The notes under the pieces were generated by a model, which was given only the letters and a program-made list of their open reading frames with translations, was not told the origin of the DNA and searched no databases. Source: Polyodon spathula (taxonomy: Eukaryota; Chordata; Actinopteri; Acipenseriformes; Polyodontidae). From it: DNA of 64,000 nt. Location of the stretch: the NCBI RefSeq assembly GCF_017654505.1, contig NC_054536.1, positions 11,147,794-11,211,793 of the forward strand. The letters run 5' to 3'. The translations under genes were made by a program, and so were the position numbers. Position 1 is the first letter of the stretch. The number at the start of each line of letters is the position of its first letter. Positions 1-37,515 of the stretch are shown piece after piece.

Positions 1-298
1 GACAGAATTGCTTATAGTACTCAAACAAAATATTTGGAAATGTGTCAGGAAATCTTGACTTGTGTGTGGCTGTCTGGTGGAGAACACACAAAAACATGGA
101 TTTATTTTTTCACTATAATAATTCTGTTGTTTTGAATTAATAGTTTTAATGTCATTGCCCTTGTAATACAGCACTTAGCAACGAATGTAAATAAATAATT
201 AAAATCGACCACATTTATCATATTTAAACAAACGTATTTTCCCAAAAACATTCAGAATGAACTGTCTGTTTGAATTTGAGTTTAATGTAACTACTGTA

Positions 299-440
299 GC
301 GATCTCGGTTCCCGCACGCCGGCGCATCACGCAGGCGAGGCAATCCACACGCAGGCGGAGAGCGGACGCGAACACGATTTTGTACAGTCGATACCGCTGT
401 ACAAGAGAGTCGGCTCCTTTGCAAGGAGCGTATATCAGCC
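299..440. promoter_or_regulatory. Short CpG-rich cluster
   Basis: Roughly 20 CpG dinucleotides in about 140 bp, in a window otherwise poor in CpG. It contains the inverted repeat TGTACAG-9 nt-CTGTACA (about 382-405) and CTCCTTTGCAAGGAG (about 413-427). It could be an upstream promoter element or an unmethylated regulatory island; no gene is visible on it. Confidence 0.35.
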
Positions 441-790
441 TCTTCATATGTGATTACATCACCTACCAGCCCTGCTGCTGCCTTCCCCGTGCACGCTACA
501 ATACATTGTATTCCTAACATTATTAAATGATTTTCAGATCATTTTAAAGAAAGTTACACGATTGTTTGCACCATGACAGTGACCACCCTGACCAAATCAA
601 AGTAATACCTAGGGCGTTTTAGGGAGGGTGATTGATTGATTGATTGATGTATTTATTTATTTTAATTTGCTAAATACCGTATTTAGGGCAATTCATAGAA
701 GGTTAAATTATGACAAAAGTTAAATTCTGATGAGTGATATGAGGTTCCCTGCATGCCTCAGCAGCTCACTTTATAACAGCTTTCTTAACA

Positions 791-826
<36 letters not shown>

Positions 827-864
827 AAGAAAGAGAAAAAACTCCTCAAGCTTGAACCTTTGAA

Positions 865-970
865 ATGCAAATATCTCGCCACGAGATAGATTTGCATCAG
901 CCCCGCCCCCTTTAACCCCGCTCCTGCTTTTTTATTCTTCTTTGTATTCGTGAAACTCAATCTATATATA
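865..970 (+). promoter_or_regulatory. Putative CDH7 core promoter: octamer dyad, GC box, TATA box
   Basis: ATGCAAAT (865-872) and its reverse complement ATTTGCAT (890-897) form the outer parts of a near-perfect dyad whose inner arms are ATCTCG and CGAGAT around CCA. A GC box (CCCCGCCCCC, 901-910) follows, then TATATATA at 963-970. Octamers are POU-domain factor sites by established knowledge. Assignment to CDH7 is inference from position and orientation, 9.7 kb before the first coding exon. Confidence 0.4.
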
Positions 971-994
971 CTGTCGAGTGGGAGCTCTGCTGTG

Positions 995-1027
995 GGTCTC
1001 TTGAATAGCACATAGTCATCCCAGGGT

Positions 1028-1061
<34 letters not shown>

Positions 1062-1330
1062 CGCGTCTCGTTTTTTGTTAGTCTCAGTTGAAGTGGCATT
1101 AGGAGCTGAGGCAACTGAGCATGATTACCTTTCAGCAGTCCGGAGCTCCAGAGACCCTCAGTTCACTGCGCTGTGTGAGTCTGCAAGTTGTGCTGAATTT
1201 GCCCAAAGCTGCTGTAAGTGTAAGTTCTCACTGGAGGAGCTAACAACAGCTACGCATATGCCAGTGATACAGAGCTCTGCTTAGGTAAATTCCTTGGAAG
1301 CATCCAAGTTAAAAGGACTGCAAGAGAGAG
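995..1330 (+). other. Putative CDH7 noncoding first exon
   Basis: Sequence about 25-30 nt past the TATA box up to a good splice donor (GAGAG then GTAAGA at 1331). A run of about 28 A at 1031-1058 inside it is odd for a 5' UTR and lowers confidence. It has no convincing coding potential; the open frame at 1075-1284 starts at TTG and resembles nothing I know. Confidence 0.3.
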
Positions 1331-1331
1331 G

Positions 1332-3127
1332 TAAGAAATACGCGCTTTTCTTAAACGTCGTTCAATCTGATGTACAGTATATTTGCAATGCCATAATCAT
1401 AATTCAGTTGCGCCGGAAACATGCTGTGCCTAGTCTAAATCAGTGCAAAATGCGTGAGATAGTACTGGTAGAGTAGTCAACAAAATGAATTGAACGTCTG
1501 AGTCACCGCTGCTCAAACCCCAATCACATGGAAAAGTTGTATTAGTCAAATGTTTGCAGCTGCAACACTCCAGTATAGTAAATAACAGTGACGGAGCGAG
1601 TGTGATATACCGGGCATGAAATGTAACGGTAAGCCATTCCAAACGTATGGTATTCAGTAAAAAAAAAAAAAAAAAAAAGTGATTGCTTGGAATTTAAAAA
1701 TCATTAAGTGTATAAACGAGCCACCGATTCGTCTGATTTCAACAGTTGCATGTTTCTGCTTCTAATATTATCAATGCTGGTTTGGATGTTTGAAGTTTTT
1801 AGGTCCCTAATTTTAGTTTTTAATTAGTATTCATAGGATAAGGTTCGCGCTGCAGTGCCTGTTCTGTTTGATATTGACCCCCGGTCTATCTTTGTTTCCC
1901 TATAATGTAGTAAACCACGAAGACTGGTAGAGTGCAGGATCATTACCAAATCGTATGTGATCGAGTCCAGTGGAACAGAGTTACTACAGGTTGTGGATGA
2001 ATACGGTTTAATCAGAGTACGTGTAGGTGCATTTTTTTCGGGTTTTTAAATACCGGCACGACAATTATTTTTATATTTCTGTATGTAGAAGAGTGCGCAC
2101 ATAATAGGCTATATAGCTCCGGAATAAAACAGACAGCTGCATTTGACAAAGCATCGAAAGCCGTTCCGATTTTGAAGTGTTGGGTGAGCTTACTGACTAT
2201 CGCTATACAGTTCCACTAGTACTGATGCAGTAGCTAACACATCAATTATGCATTATAAAACAATCGATGCTTATATTTCTTGACTACAGTAAATGCTTAA
2301 TTCGTGCGTCTCTATTGTTTAGTATGGCTCATTTTAAGGGTTGATTTGCTATTGTGCATCGATTGGTTTAACTGCTGTATAGAGGTCTGGCATTGAGAAG
2401 GACATTGTTAATAATTCCAAGCACTACAATGTACAGTACATAGATAACTAGCGCAGGAACTGCAAATATTTCTTAACCCTGACAGATTTCTAAATACGTC
2501 TATTAAGTATTTGTTCTACCTCTGTTCTTAGATCTAGAAGTCAGTCAATAATAGCACAATTAACACAAAAAAATGTGTTTTTGTCCTGGTTTACGTGTAT
2601 ATAATAGTGAGGGTGTCTGGAAAGTTTAGAAAGCTTGTCTGCCACCAGAATTCTTGCCATCATTTGACTTACTGCTGTGTGATATGAATGCTAATGTACA
2701 CACTCTTCCAATTTAGAAGTTTCTTTTTTTTTATATAAGTGGTGTGCTCAGAGTAACCTACACAGTGGCCCAAATAATACATTAAAGCCTATTTTTGTTT
2801 TTTGCCACTAGGTGGCATATGTACTGGCCAAAGGAAATAACCCAGCTCTACAAGCTATCATTTATGCACCCAGACTGTCCTTGGGAAGAAATACATACCA
2901 CAGTTTTGTTAATGACTGCCACAGGTGCAATAGCCTTAAGTGCCTGGGGGAAGGTGAAAGAGTGGATAAGATGGGCTTTTCTGTCTTGTCACTCATTCTG
3001 AAAATATTTAGGATTTAAAGTATGTTAGATATGTATGCATGGATTGGGCTTGAGCAATACAATAACTGAGGAACAAGTAATGCAAGTATAAATCTTAAGT
3101 CTCCCTCTCTTTGCATGCATCAAAAAA
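1332..3127. other. Noncoding stretch in putative intron 1
   Basis: No coding or repeat family recognised apart from an A tract near 1660-1678. The small open frames at 2795-3018 look like chance. Confidence 0.6.
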
Positions 3128-3184
<57 letters not shown>

Positions 3185-3211
3185 GATCTATCTATGTAAA
3201 TAGATATATAT

Positions 3212-3270
<59 letters not shown>
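3128..3270. repeat. (TATC)n followed by (CA)n compound microsatellite
   Basis: Uninterrupted TATC repeats to about 3196, a short AT spacer, then about 29 CA units (3213-3270). Confidence 0.95.
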
Positions 3271-3271
<1 letters not shown>

Positions 3272-3569
3272 TTTGATATAGCAACAGGTATTTTGTCATT
3301 TAAATTGCATCATTCGATTGTAGCTAACCTCTTCCAAGCTTCAATCTAAGGGCATTGTGCCCTGATATTAATAGTTATTCTTACAATTAGGAGCTGATGG
3401 AGGTTATTCGAATAGTACTATAACATATCTTGCAGCTGTACCTTGCTTTTAAGCCATTTCTTAAAATCTTTTGAAAGCTTGTATTGTTCTTATTTCATTG
3501 TGAGTGCCAAACAATTTAAGCAGTTTAAAAAGACTATATTGCTTAAAAAATCAATATAAAACAATATGG

Positions 3570-3609
<40 letters not shown>

Positions 3610-3645
3610 ATATATATAATATATCTATATATATATATATATATA
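3570..3645. repeat. (TA)n microsatellite
   Basis: Imperfect TA array. It is followed by GTTCAAGGGGGG at about 3648, which resembles the subterminal end of Tc1 elements seen elsewhere in this window. Confidence 0.9.
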
Positions 3646-4056
3646 AGGTTCAAGGGGGGGGAATTCTGTACAGCCGGGCTGCAGAACATTATAGCCGGGA
3701 GCACTTTTAATGGAAAAATAAACCTTGTTTACTTTAAATATATAATAGGACAAATAATTTGAGTGATGTGTTGTCTTTCGTTGACTGTGTGGCTGCTCTT
3801 TTTTATGTTCTACATTTTCTTTTTCATTACTGTTTTTATTATTGGATATTACCCGTGCTTATTTAGCCACTATACGATTTGACTGGGGAAAGATAACGCA
3901 GGTTTATTGGAGTTCACAAAAAAAGGTCTTATATGCAAAATAAAGCCGTTGAAAAATATTTTGTTTTGCGTTGACAGGACGCACAGAATAGGACGCAGAC
4001 ATGCATATTAACAGTCATCCATTACACTGCAGCAAAATAACCGTAAAATACTTGCT

Positions 4057-4087
<31 letters not shown>

Positions 4088-4539
4088 CTGTTCTGCAATA
4101 TAACAGCCTTGATTAAGGTACACTCCTGTCCTGTAGGTGGCAACAATAAGCCTCATATTTGGTTTACGCAGCAATAAGGATATTACTTTTAGACCCTGTC
4201 CACACTACGTAACTGATCTCGAGAAAAAAAAAAAAAACATTTTAATTAATCCAGCTGTTTACAGTTCCTAGCAGCGACATGAACAGTGGACATTAATACA
4301 ATGGTATACCACCATGCACGGTATTTTATTTAAAAATAATTAATGTGTTATGCCCCCATAAAACCCGTATTACTAAGAAATAAAACAAGTAGTTTGGAAA
4401 CAGCAAATGCGAACACACACACACACACACACAAGTAGAGCTTGAAGTTTCTGGGTTTTATTTTTAATCAGGTGACGTCCCTTTAAACAAATTTATCTGA
4501 TTCTGTTTCATAATTAAACTCAGAAAAACCTGTTAATTA

Positions 4540-4838
4540 CAAAACAATCTTTGCTTTTACCTTCATATCTTGCCTGAGTCTAAGGGGGCGATTACATTTT
4601 CACACGGGGGCATTGGGTGTTGCATAACTTTCTTTAATATTATATTATATTAATAAATAAATGAAATAAGTATCAAAATGTTGTGTTATTTGTTCACCCT
4701 GGGTCCCTTTTATCTAGTATTAGGTTTTTGTTGAAGATCTGATAACATTCAGTGTCAGAAATATGCAAAAATGCAGAAAATCAGACAGTCAGTCAGAAAA
4801 AAATTCAGACAGGGGGGCAAATACTTTTTCACGGCACT
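4540..4838. mobile_element. Tc1-like transposon, terminal fragment
   Basis: Two successive motifs typical of fish Tc1 ends are present: GGGGGCGATTACATTTTCAC near 4585 and GGGGGGCAAATACTTTTTCA at 4813, the latter followed by CGGCACTA. The other end and the transposase are absent. The element ends directly in a long TA array. The left limit is approximate. Confidence 0.65.
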
Positions 4839-4859
4839 AATATATATATATATATATAT

Positions 4860-4933
<74 letters not shown>
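4839..4933. repeat. (TA)n microsatellite
   Basis: About 95 bp of TA, abutting the Tc1 end on its left. Confidence 0.95.
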
Positions 4934-4936
<3 letters not shown>

Positions 4937-5668
4937 ACGGATCCTGCACGGGTGACGGAGTGCCCAAACCCTTATTTATAAACATCAAACACACCAAATG
5001 AAGTGTTCAATATTGAACTATATTTAATTGTCAGAATGAAACAGTACGTAATAAGAACATTTTCTACTGCCGTACTTTTTTATTTTGCGTACATCTTTAC
5101 ATCCAACATTACACTCTTTCTAATCATAAACGAACAGGTTTAATCACCAATCCAATCCTAGCAGGATTCTGCGATCACAGAAATTATTACAGAATTCACA
5201 GCTACAGCTACAGCTACAGTCATACAGATGTGTAACATCTGCAAATATAAACCGCAAAGGGCAGTAACATTGTTATAAACAAAAACAAAAAAATCTAAAC
5301 TTTCAAACCAGCAACTCTACAAGGCGCCGCTGCCGTATACGGAGCAGGGTATAGTATGCAAAGCAGTGGGCTCGTACCTCTAGTTACTAGTAGTTGTCTT
5401 GCTTCAGTAAAATATGTACTGAATACCTAGTGTACAAGACAGTGTAAGAGAAGTGCTATGGTAGAATCTGTTTGAAACATACAGAATATACGCTAACACT
5501 AACAATTTTAATTTCGAAAAGCCCCTCCCGATCATGTTAACCAGAAGCAAATTTCTTCATTTGCCATCTCGACAGCAAAGCGCTGTATAGCGTAAGCGGC
5601 ACTGTAAGAAATGTCTGGAAACTCCTCAGCTGTTTGGGATTTTTTTTTGTTAAATACCCAGACAACCA

Positions 5669-5752
<84 letters not shown>

Positions 5753-6499
5753 GCAAATTGTACAAGCGACTCATATCATGGAGGCATAACCAATCTCTGA
5801 GGTCACTTGATAAGCGTAAGTTCATATTATTGTTAGTATTATTAATATTTTTAGTAGTAGTAAAATGAGACTGATAACCTGCTTGGAACGGTGACTGAAA
5901 TAAAGCTTTGTCCGGAGCAATTGGTGCTGGTTCAATGCAAGCTTACTGTATAAATCGCAAGCAGCCACAATCACGTGTAAATAAACTGTGTATTTTTATT
6001 TTTATTTAAATTATAAAAACATGATTAATGTTATATACAATGTATTTTTAAGCTATGTGTGAATGTGTTGTTCCATTTATATGGATTACCTGTAAAATAA
6101 TAGGATTTTCAATCAAATGTAAACAAGTAGCTATGATGACATCACCAATGAATTATGCAAATGAGTACCATTGAAGGTTGGAACCTTCCTTCGGTAATGT
6201 GTTCCAAACCTTCAAAGGTCAAAGTGTACCCATTTTTTGCATCCCTTATATATATTAAACTAGATATGCCATGTGCTTAGAGCTGTCTTGACCCCTTGTT
6301 TGAATACAGATGCAAACTGCTGCCATGTGAAATTTAAGGCCGGTTAACAGCATGGAGGTGTTGCAGTATCATATGCCAGTGGCAGCTAACAGGCTTTAGC
6401 CTGCTGGCTTTGATGATGTTATAGCTATTGGATAAGTCTTGCTAGGATGTGTGGTAGAAACACAAAGAGGAGGAATGCATGTAGTGACGATTTAAATTA
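4934..6499. other. Noncoding stretch with an (AAT)n array
   Basis: An (AAT)n/(ATT)n microsatellite occupies 5670-5751. The block from 4934 starts TGTGACGGATCC, which recalls LTR starts in this window, but I could not find a matching end. Otherwise nothing recognised. Confidence 0.5.
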
Positions 6500-6525
6500 C
6501 TTGATTTAACAGATACTCAAACAAA

Positions 6526-6918
6526 GTGCTGCATAAAAGATTAAGTCTCAAGCTGAATGCAGTAGGAGATGCATGCACATGGATTAGGGCGAGGTTAACG
6601 TGTAGAAAACAGAAAGTACTGAGTAGAGGAGAAACCTCAAAATGGAGCGAGATAACCAGTGGTGTACCACAGGGATCAGTATTAGGCCCTCTGCTATTCG
6701 TAATCTACATTAATGACTTTGAATCTGGTATAGTAAGCAAACTTGTTAAATTTGCATACGACATAAAAATAAGAGTGGCAAACACTATTGCAGGAGCAAA
6801 GGTCATTCAAAATGATCCAGACAGCATTCAGAACTGGGCAGACACATGGAAAATAACATGTAATATAGAAAAGTGTAAGGTACTTCACGCAGGCAATGAA
6901 AATTTCCATTATAAATGA
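6526..6918 (+). pseudogene. LINE reverse transcriptase fragment
   Basis: A 130-codon frame covering RT palm blocks with TSGVPQGSVLGP and ending EKCKVLHAGNENFHYK. The YADD/FADD-type motif reads FAYD. The frame is cut by an insertion whose 9-bp flanking repeat starts at 6908; the continuation at 7768 is in the same reading frame once the insert and one repeat copy are disregarded. Confidence 0.8.
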
Positions 6919-7767
6919 ATACTGGGGTGAACACGGTATTTTAATGTTCGGATATTCACTCATATTTTAAATATTCTTTCGGATATTTTTCCGTTTTTCC
7001 AAAAGTAATAAATGCCATTATATTGTACTGAATGCAGGCACAGGCAGCATAACACCAGGGGGGTCGTGGCCGTGGCCTGTGCCTGTGTGTGCTTTTATTT
7101 TACAGCAGGACCTTACAATATGTAACATGTTAAAATAGAAAAATATCCCAGGAGTAATGAATAACTTGTGTAGGACTTACATTACCCCAGTGAATTAACT
7201 ACAAAACAAAGAATGCCAAATAACAGTTCAAGTTAACCGTTGTTCTGTTTATACCCGAAATAAACAGTACTTTTAAAACGGAATGTTTGGATGCTGCATG
7301 CTGATTGGCTGCTGAGGGGTTTTAAACCGTGCATAAATATAGCTTAATGCATAGCGGAACTTATTTTTGTCTAATTACAGTTCAATTAATTATTTGATCT
7401 CAGCTGTATTTGTTGTTGGAAATGTTTAAAACCCCCAATTTAACTGTGTCTGATGGATATTTTTTCTTCAAAGCAGAAGAATATACAATCAAATTTTTTT
7501 TTGTTTTTTTTTAATATAAAAAAGTTTATTTTTCTGTGTATTATTGTGTCAGTTTTATAAGCAGAATAACACACTTCAGGGCTTGTGGGTTGTGTTACAT
7601 TGACATACAGCTTTGAAACGCAATTTTTTGAAACTGTTGCGCTAATTCTGATGAGGCGGTAAATAAGTGCATGGTGTTTTTGTTATTTGTAGCAAATTTT
7701 TACATTTTTGTAACCGAATACATGTCAAAAATATTAATTTAAATATTTGGATATTTGTCCCAGAACT
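6917..7767. mobile_element. 851-bp nonautonomous insertion inside the LINE
   Basis: It is bounded by the 9-bp direct repeat ATTATAAAT (6908-6916 and 7768-7776). The ends share weak inverted similarity (AATACTGGG at the left, CCCAGAACT at the right). It is AT-rich and has no transposase. Family unknown; a hAT- or Mutator-like MITE is possible. Confidence 0.7.
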
Positions 7768-8459
7768 ATTATAAATACCATATGGGAGATACTGAAATTG
7801 TGGAAGGAATCTATGAAAAAAGTCTAGGAGTTTATGTTGACTCAGAAATGTCTTCATCTAGACAATGTGGGGAAGGTATAAAAAGGCCAATAAAGTGCTC
7901 AGATGCATAGTGGAAAGTGTTGAATTTAAATCAAGAGAAGTAATGCATTAGTAAGACCTAGTCTAGAATATTGTGTTCATTTCTGGTCACCTCGTTACAA
8001 AAAGGATATTGCTGCTCTAGAAAGAGTGCAAAAAAGAGCAACCAGAATTATTCCTGGTTTAAAAGGCATGTCATGTACAGAGAGGCTAAAATAATTAAAT
8101 CTATTCAGTTTTGAACAAAGAAGACTATGCAGCGATCTCAATCAAGCATTCAGCATTCTAAAATGTATTGACAGTGTCCACCCAGGGGACTTTTTTGCAA
8201 CCTGACAAAAGAAACAAGGACTAGGGCTCAGAACTGTGGGAGTCTGAAACCAACTCCCCAGTAATGTCGTTGAAGCAGATACCCTGGGATCCTTCAAGAA
8301 GCTGCCTGATGAGATTTTGGAACCAATAAGCTACTAACAACCAAACGGGCAAGATGGGCCGAATGGCCTCCTCTCGTTTGTAAAGTTTCTTATATCTATT
8401 AAGTACTACTGACAAAAGAACATGGGCATTACTGCTTAAGTCGCGCATTGGTAGTATTT

Positions 8460-9479
8460 TGTTATAATCTTTTTAGAGAATCTTTTCTCAAAAAATGATT
8501 TTCAATTTAATGTACAGATATGGCTAACTTTACCAAGTTGCCCATCTGGTCCACCTGCAACACATGAGACATAATTAAACATGTACATAGCTGTACAGTG
8601 AAGGGTTTATTATACACATTTATTCAATTCGTTGTCATATTGTATTTCTGTGTTTGTGTAATGTGGGTTAAATAGATTCATATGTTTTTTTTTTTTTGTT
8701 TTTTTTTTAAACTATCTTTTACCAAACCTTTTAATGATCTAAAATAGACCCTGATTATAATATAATACTGATTTAACTTTAATATTGGTAACAATAAATA
8801 AAGAAATGGCATGCTAAAACAGGAGTCGAAGGGTAAGCAATTCCCTTGCAAGCTATCTCTATGAGACCACGACAGTATGAGCAGAAGACACAAAATAATT
8901 ACTGTTTAATAGAACAAGCTTTATGCTCCTTACAGTTTAAATGTCTGCAGACAGCCATGCTTTCCCCTCAGGCATGGTCAGATAGTTAGGGCTAATGAGA
9001 ATTGAAAGAAGCTGCATTCCATGTGGTGTTAGAGGAAATGCATGATGTTGGAGAATAATCTACATTCTAAAAAGATTCCATGTCCTGAAACATTGTACTT
9101 CATGCTATAAATGTACTCTTTTATTTCACAAACCATCCCTTCTAGTGTGCTCATTTTATAAAATAATGACATGATGTAGTCTGTCAGGGATGGGTAAGCC
9201 TCAAAAGACTTAGTCAGTTTTGGAATTCAAGCACCAGTGGCTGAGAAGTGCAAATCTTCCCTAGGTTAACAAAACATAACTTGCTTTCAATTCTTGCAAC
9301 AATACTTAGACCAAATTTCAGTGAATGCAGTTCTGTTTAAGGGAAACTTTCTTTCATATTAGAATGCATTTAATGCCCTACAAAACAATGTTCTTTGTAT
9401 TTATTGGTGCTATTAAGGAGGTTGTGATAGGGGTAGGTTTGGGTTGTCTGCTGGTCACACAAAGAGGTGTAGCTGACAT
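8460..9479. other. Noncoding stretch in putative intron 1
   Basis: Poly-T tracts near 8685-8710; otherwise nothing recognised. Confidence 0.5.
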
Positions 9480-9919
9480 TGTCACACCACACAGGCATGC
9501 AGGATTTATTTCTCAGCAGCAGACAGGTAAACCACAGCTGGTCCTAACGATGGTAACAGCCGGGTGACAATACGTGGTAATAATACAAAAACTAAAAGAA
9601 AACACAGATGTAAAATAGAAGGTTATTTCACTCTTTCAGTGATTAAACCACAATCCCAGTATCACACACACACACAGTGACTTGTGGTTGGACACACTTT
9701 AACTTTTAAGTTTAAGTTGTTGCTCTCGGCCCAGGGGTGTATCTAGGGTTGCTGGACACACCCACCAGACAGTCAAGGAAATGCCGCCATCCAGTCCTCA
9801 GCTCTGATTACCTGTAAACAAAACACAGCTGGTAGTGCATAACAGGCGTAGTGTCTCTCTCTCCTGCAAACATACACATGAGCCTGAGAAGCCAGTGACA
9901 GAATGAAGTCCCTGTTACA
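9480..9919 (-). mobile_element. Ty3/gypsy-type 3' LTR (minus orientation)
   Basis: Read on the minus strand, the block starts TGTAACAGGG and ends TGTGACA. It is preceded by the purine run GAAGGGAAGGGTG, a plausible polypurine tract, and by an RNase H relic. The flanks lack a matching 5-bp repeat, as expected when the other side is internal retrotransposon sequence. Confidence 0.6.
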
Positions 9920-10371
9920 CACCCTTCCCTTCAGAATTGCACGAACAATCCATTGGAATGTCCTCCAACCCTGTGCCTTCCAGAGAGAAGAAGACTGCAT
10001 TACTGGTGCAGTTTTCCTCTTTGACGGACAACCCTGAAGGTGTGAAGGGCCAGGTGCCAACTTTTGATCCTGGCGTTGGTGTTCCAAATCCAGTAGAGCC
10101 ACTTCAAGAGGTCATGGTCCACAACAAGGGTGAAGTGCCAGCCCAGAGTTTAAAACTGAACTGTTTCAATTGCCCAGTTTTAAGGCGAAACACTCCTTCT
10201 CGATGGTACTATAGCTTTTCTCAAGGGAAAGAAGACTCGATAGAGTTGGTCTCGAGTCAGTTCAAAGTTAAGGTACATGGCGCCCCATCTCGGGGAGACC
10301 ACCTGACCATTTACCACAGATGCAGCTGTCCCAGCACATTGCCGCATCCATGCTCAAGCCTTAAGTCATGA
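9920..10371 (-). pseudogene. Ty3/gypsy pol relic (RNase H region)
   Basis: On the minus strand, in shifting frames, one reads REKSYSTIEKECFALKLG, close to the conserved gypsy RNase H block (REQNYSTIEKECLA). It is followed by sequence corresponding to VDHDLLKWL and NTNARIKSWHLAL (the DHxxLKWL and NARxxRW blocks). Frameshifts and stops show it is dead. The longer + strand frame over these bases is a shadow. The element's 5' part and 5' LTR are missing. Confidence 0.7.
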
Positions 10372-10876
10372 GAGTGTTCTAAAAAACTGGCCCATGTGGC
10401 TTTAAGCTCAGGGTTGCTGATGTCCCGCGCAGATCCAGAGAGGCCTGCTTTGACCGCTAGCTCCACTGGGTCTGCCCCAGAACCACCTCTTGCTTCCACC
10501 CCCAGTTACAGAGGTCAGCTGATCATAACTAAGGAAAAACACTTGCAGGAATAAAATAAAGTTTAAGATTGGCTGTTTAAATAATAATAAAACAAAAACT
10601 ATTGTATTATAAATGTTATACATGTGTAGCGACAGCTATGCTTCTTACAGCACTTGTTTAAAGTAAAAAATGATGCTCACCAAAGTTGTTCACTGATAGC
10701 AGTCCTTGTTTCTTTTTTCTGATAGGTGCCTATTACACCATTTTGCTTGTGAAGTCTGCAGCAGTGACCTCTTCCAATCCACGGCTCCTGACTGGAATTG
10801 TGCCACAAGAAAGCATTTAGGAAACAGTATCAGCATATTTTTCTTTTGTATTCTTTTTGTTTTAACACTGAAACCA

Positions 10877-37515
<26,639 letters not shown>

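Larger units (their letters stand above)
6500..8400 (+). mobile_element. CR1/L2-like non-LTR retrotransposon (LINE), 5'-truncated, split by a younger insertion
   Basis: An open frame at 6526-6918 encodes part of a reverse transcriptase: WIRARLTCRKQ, then SGVPQGSVLGPLLF (a hallmark RT block) and FAYDIKI where FADDTKI is expected, so the catalytic motif has lost an Asp. The frame resumes at 7768 with YHMGDTEIVEGIYEKSLGV. The 3' part (7900-8400) has several stops. It ends with GGGCCGAATGGCCTCCTCTC, shared with copies at 36241 and 52890. Dead copy. Clade assignment is inferred from the RT motifs. Confidence 0.85.

Noticed and set aside
1075..1284. 69-codon frame near the putative promoter
   Set aside because: Starts at TTG, no known similarity, and it fits better as 5' UTR.
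3128..3270. Direct repeats that could suggest a CRISPR-like array
   Set aside because: Plain tetranucleotide and dinucleotide microsatellites without spacers, in vertebrate DNA.
9937..10371. 144-codon + strand frame
   Set aside because: Shadow of the minus-strand gypsy RNase H relic.
10706..10876. In-frame ATG upstream of the chosen CDH7 start
   Set aside because: It lies before the splice acceptor at 10725, and the extension contains no conserved sequence.
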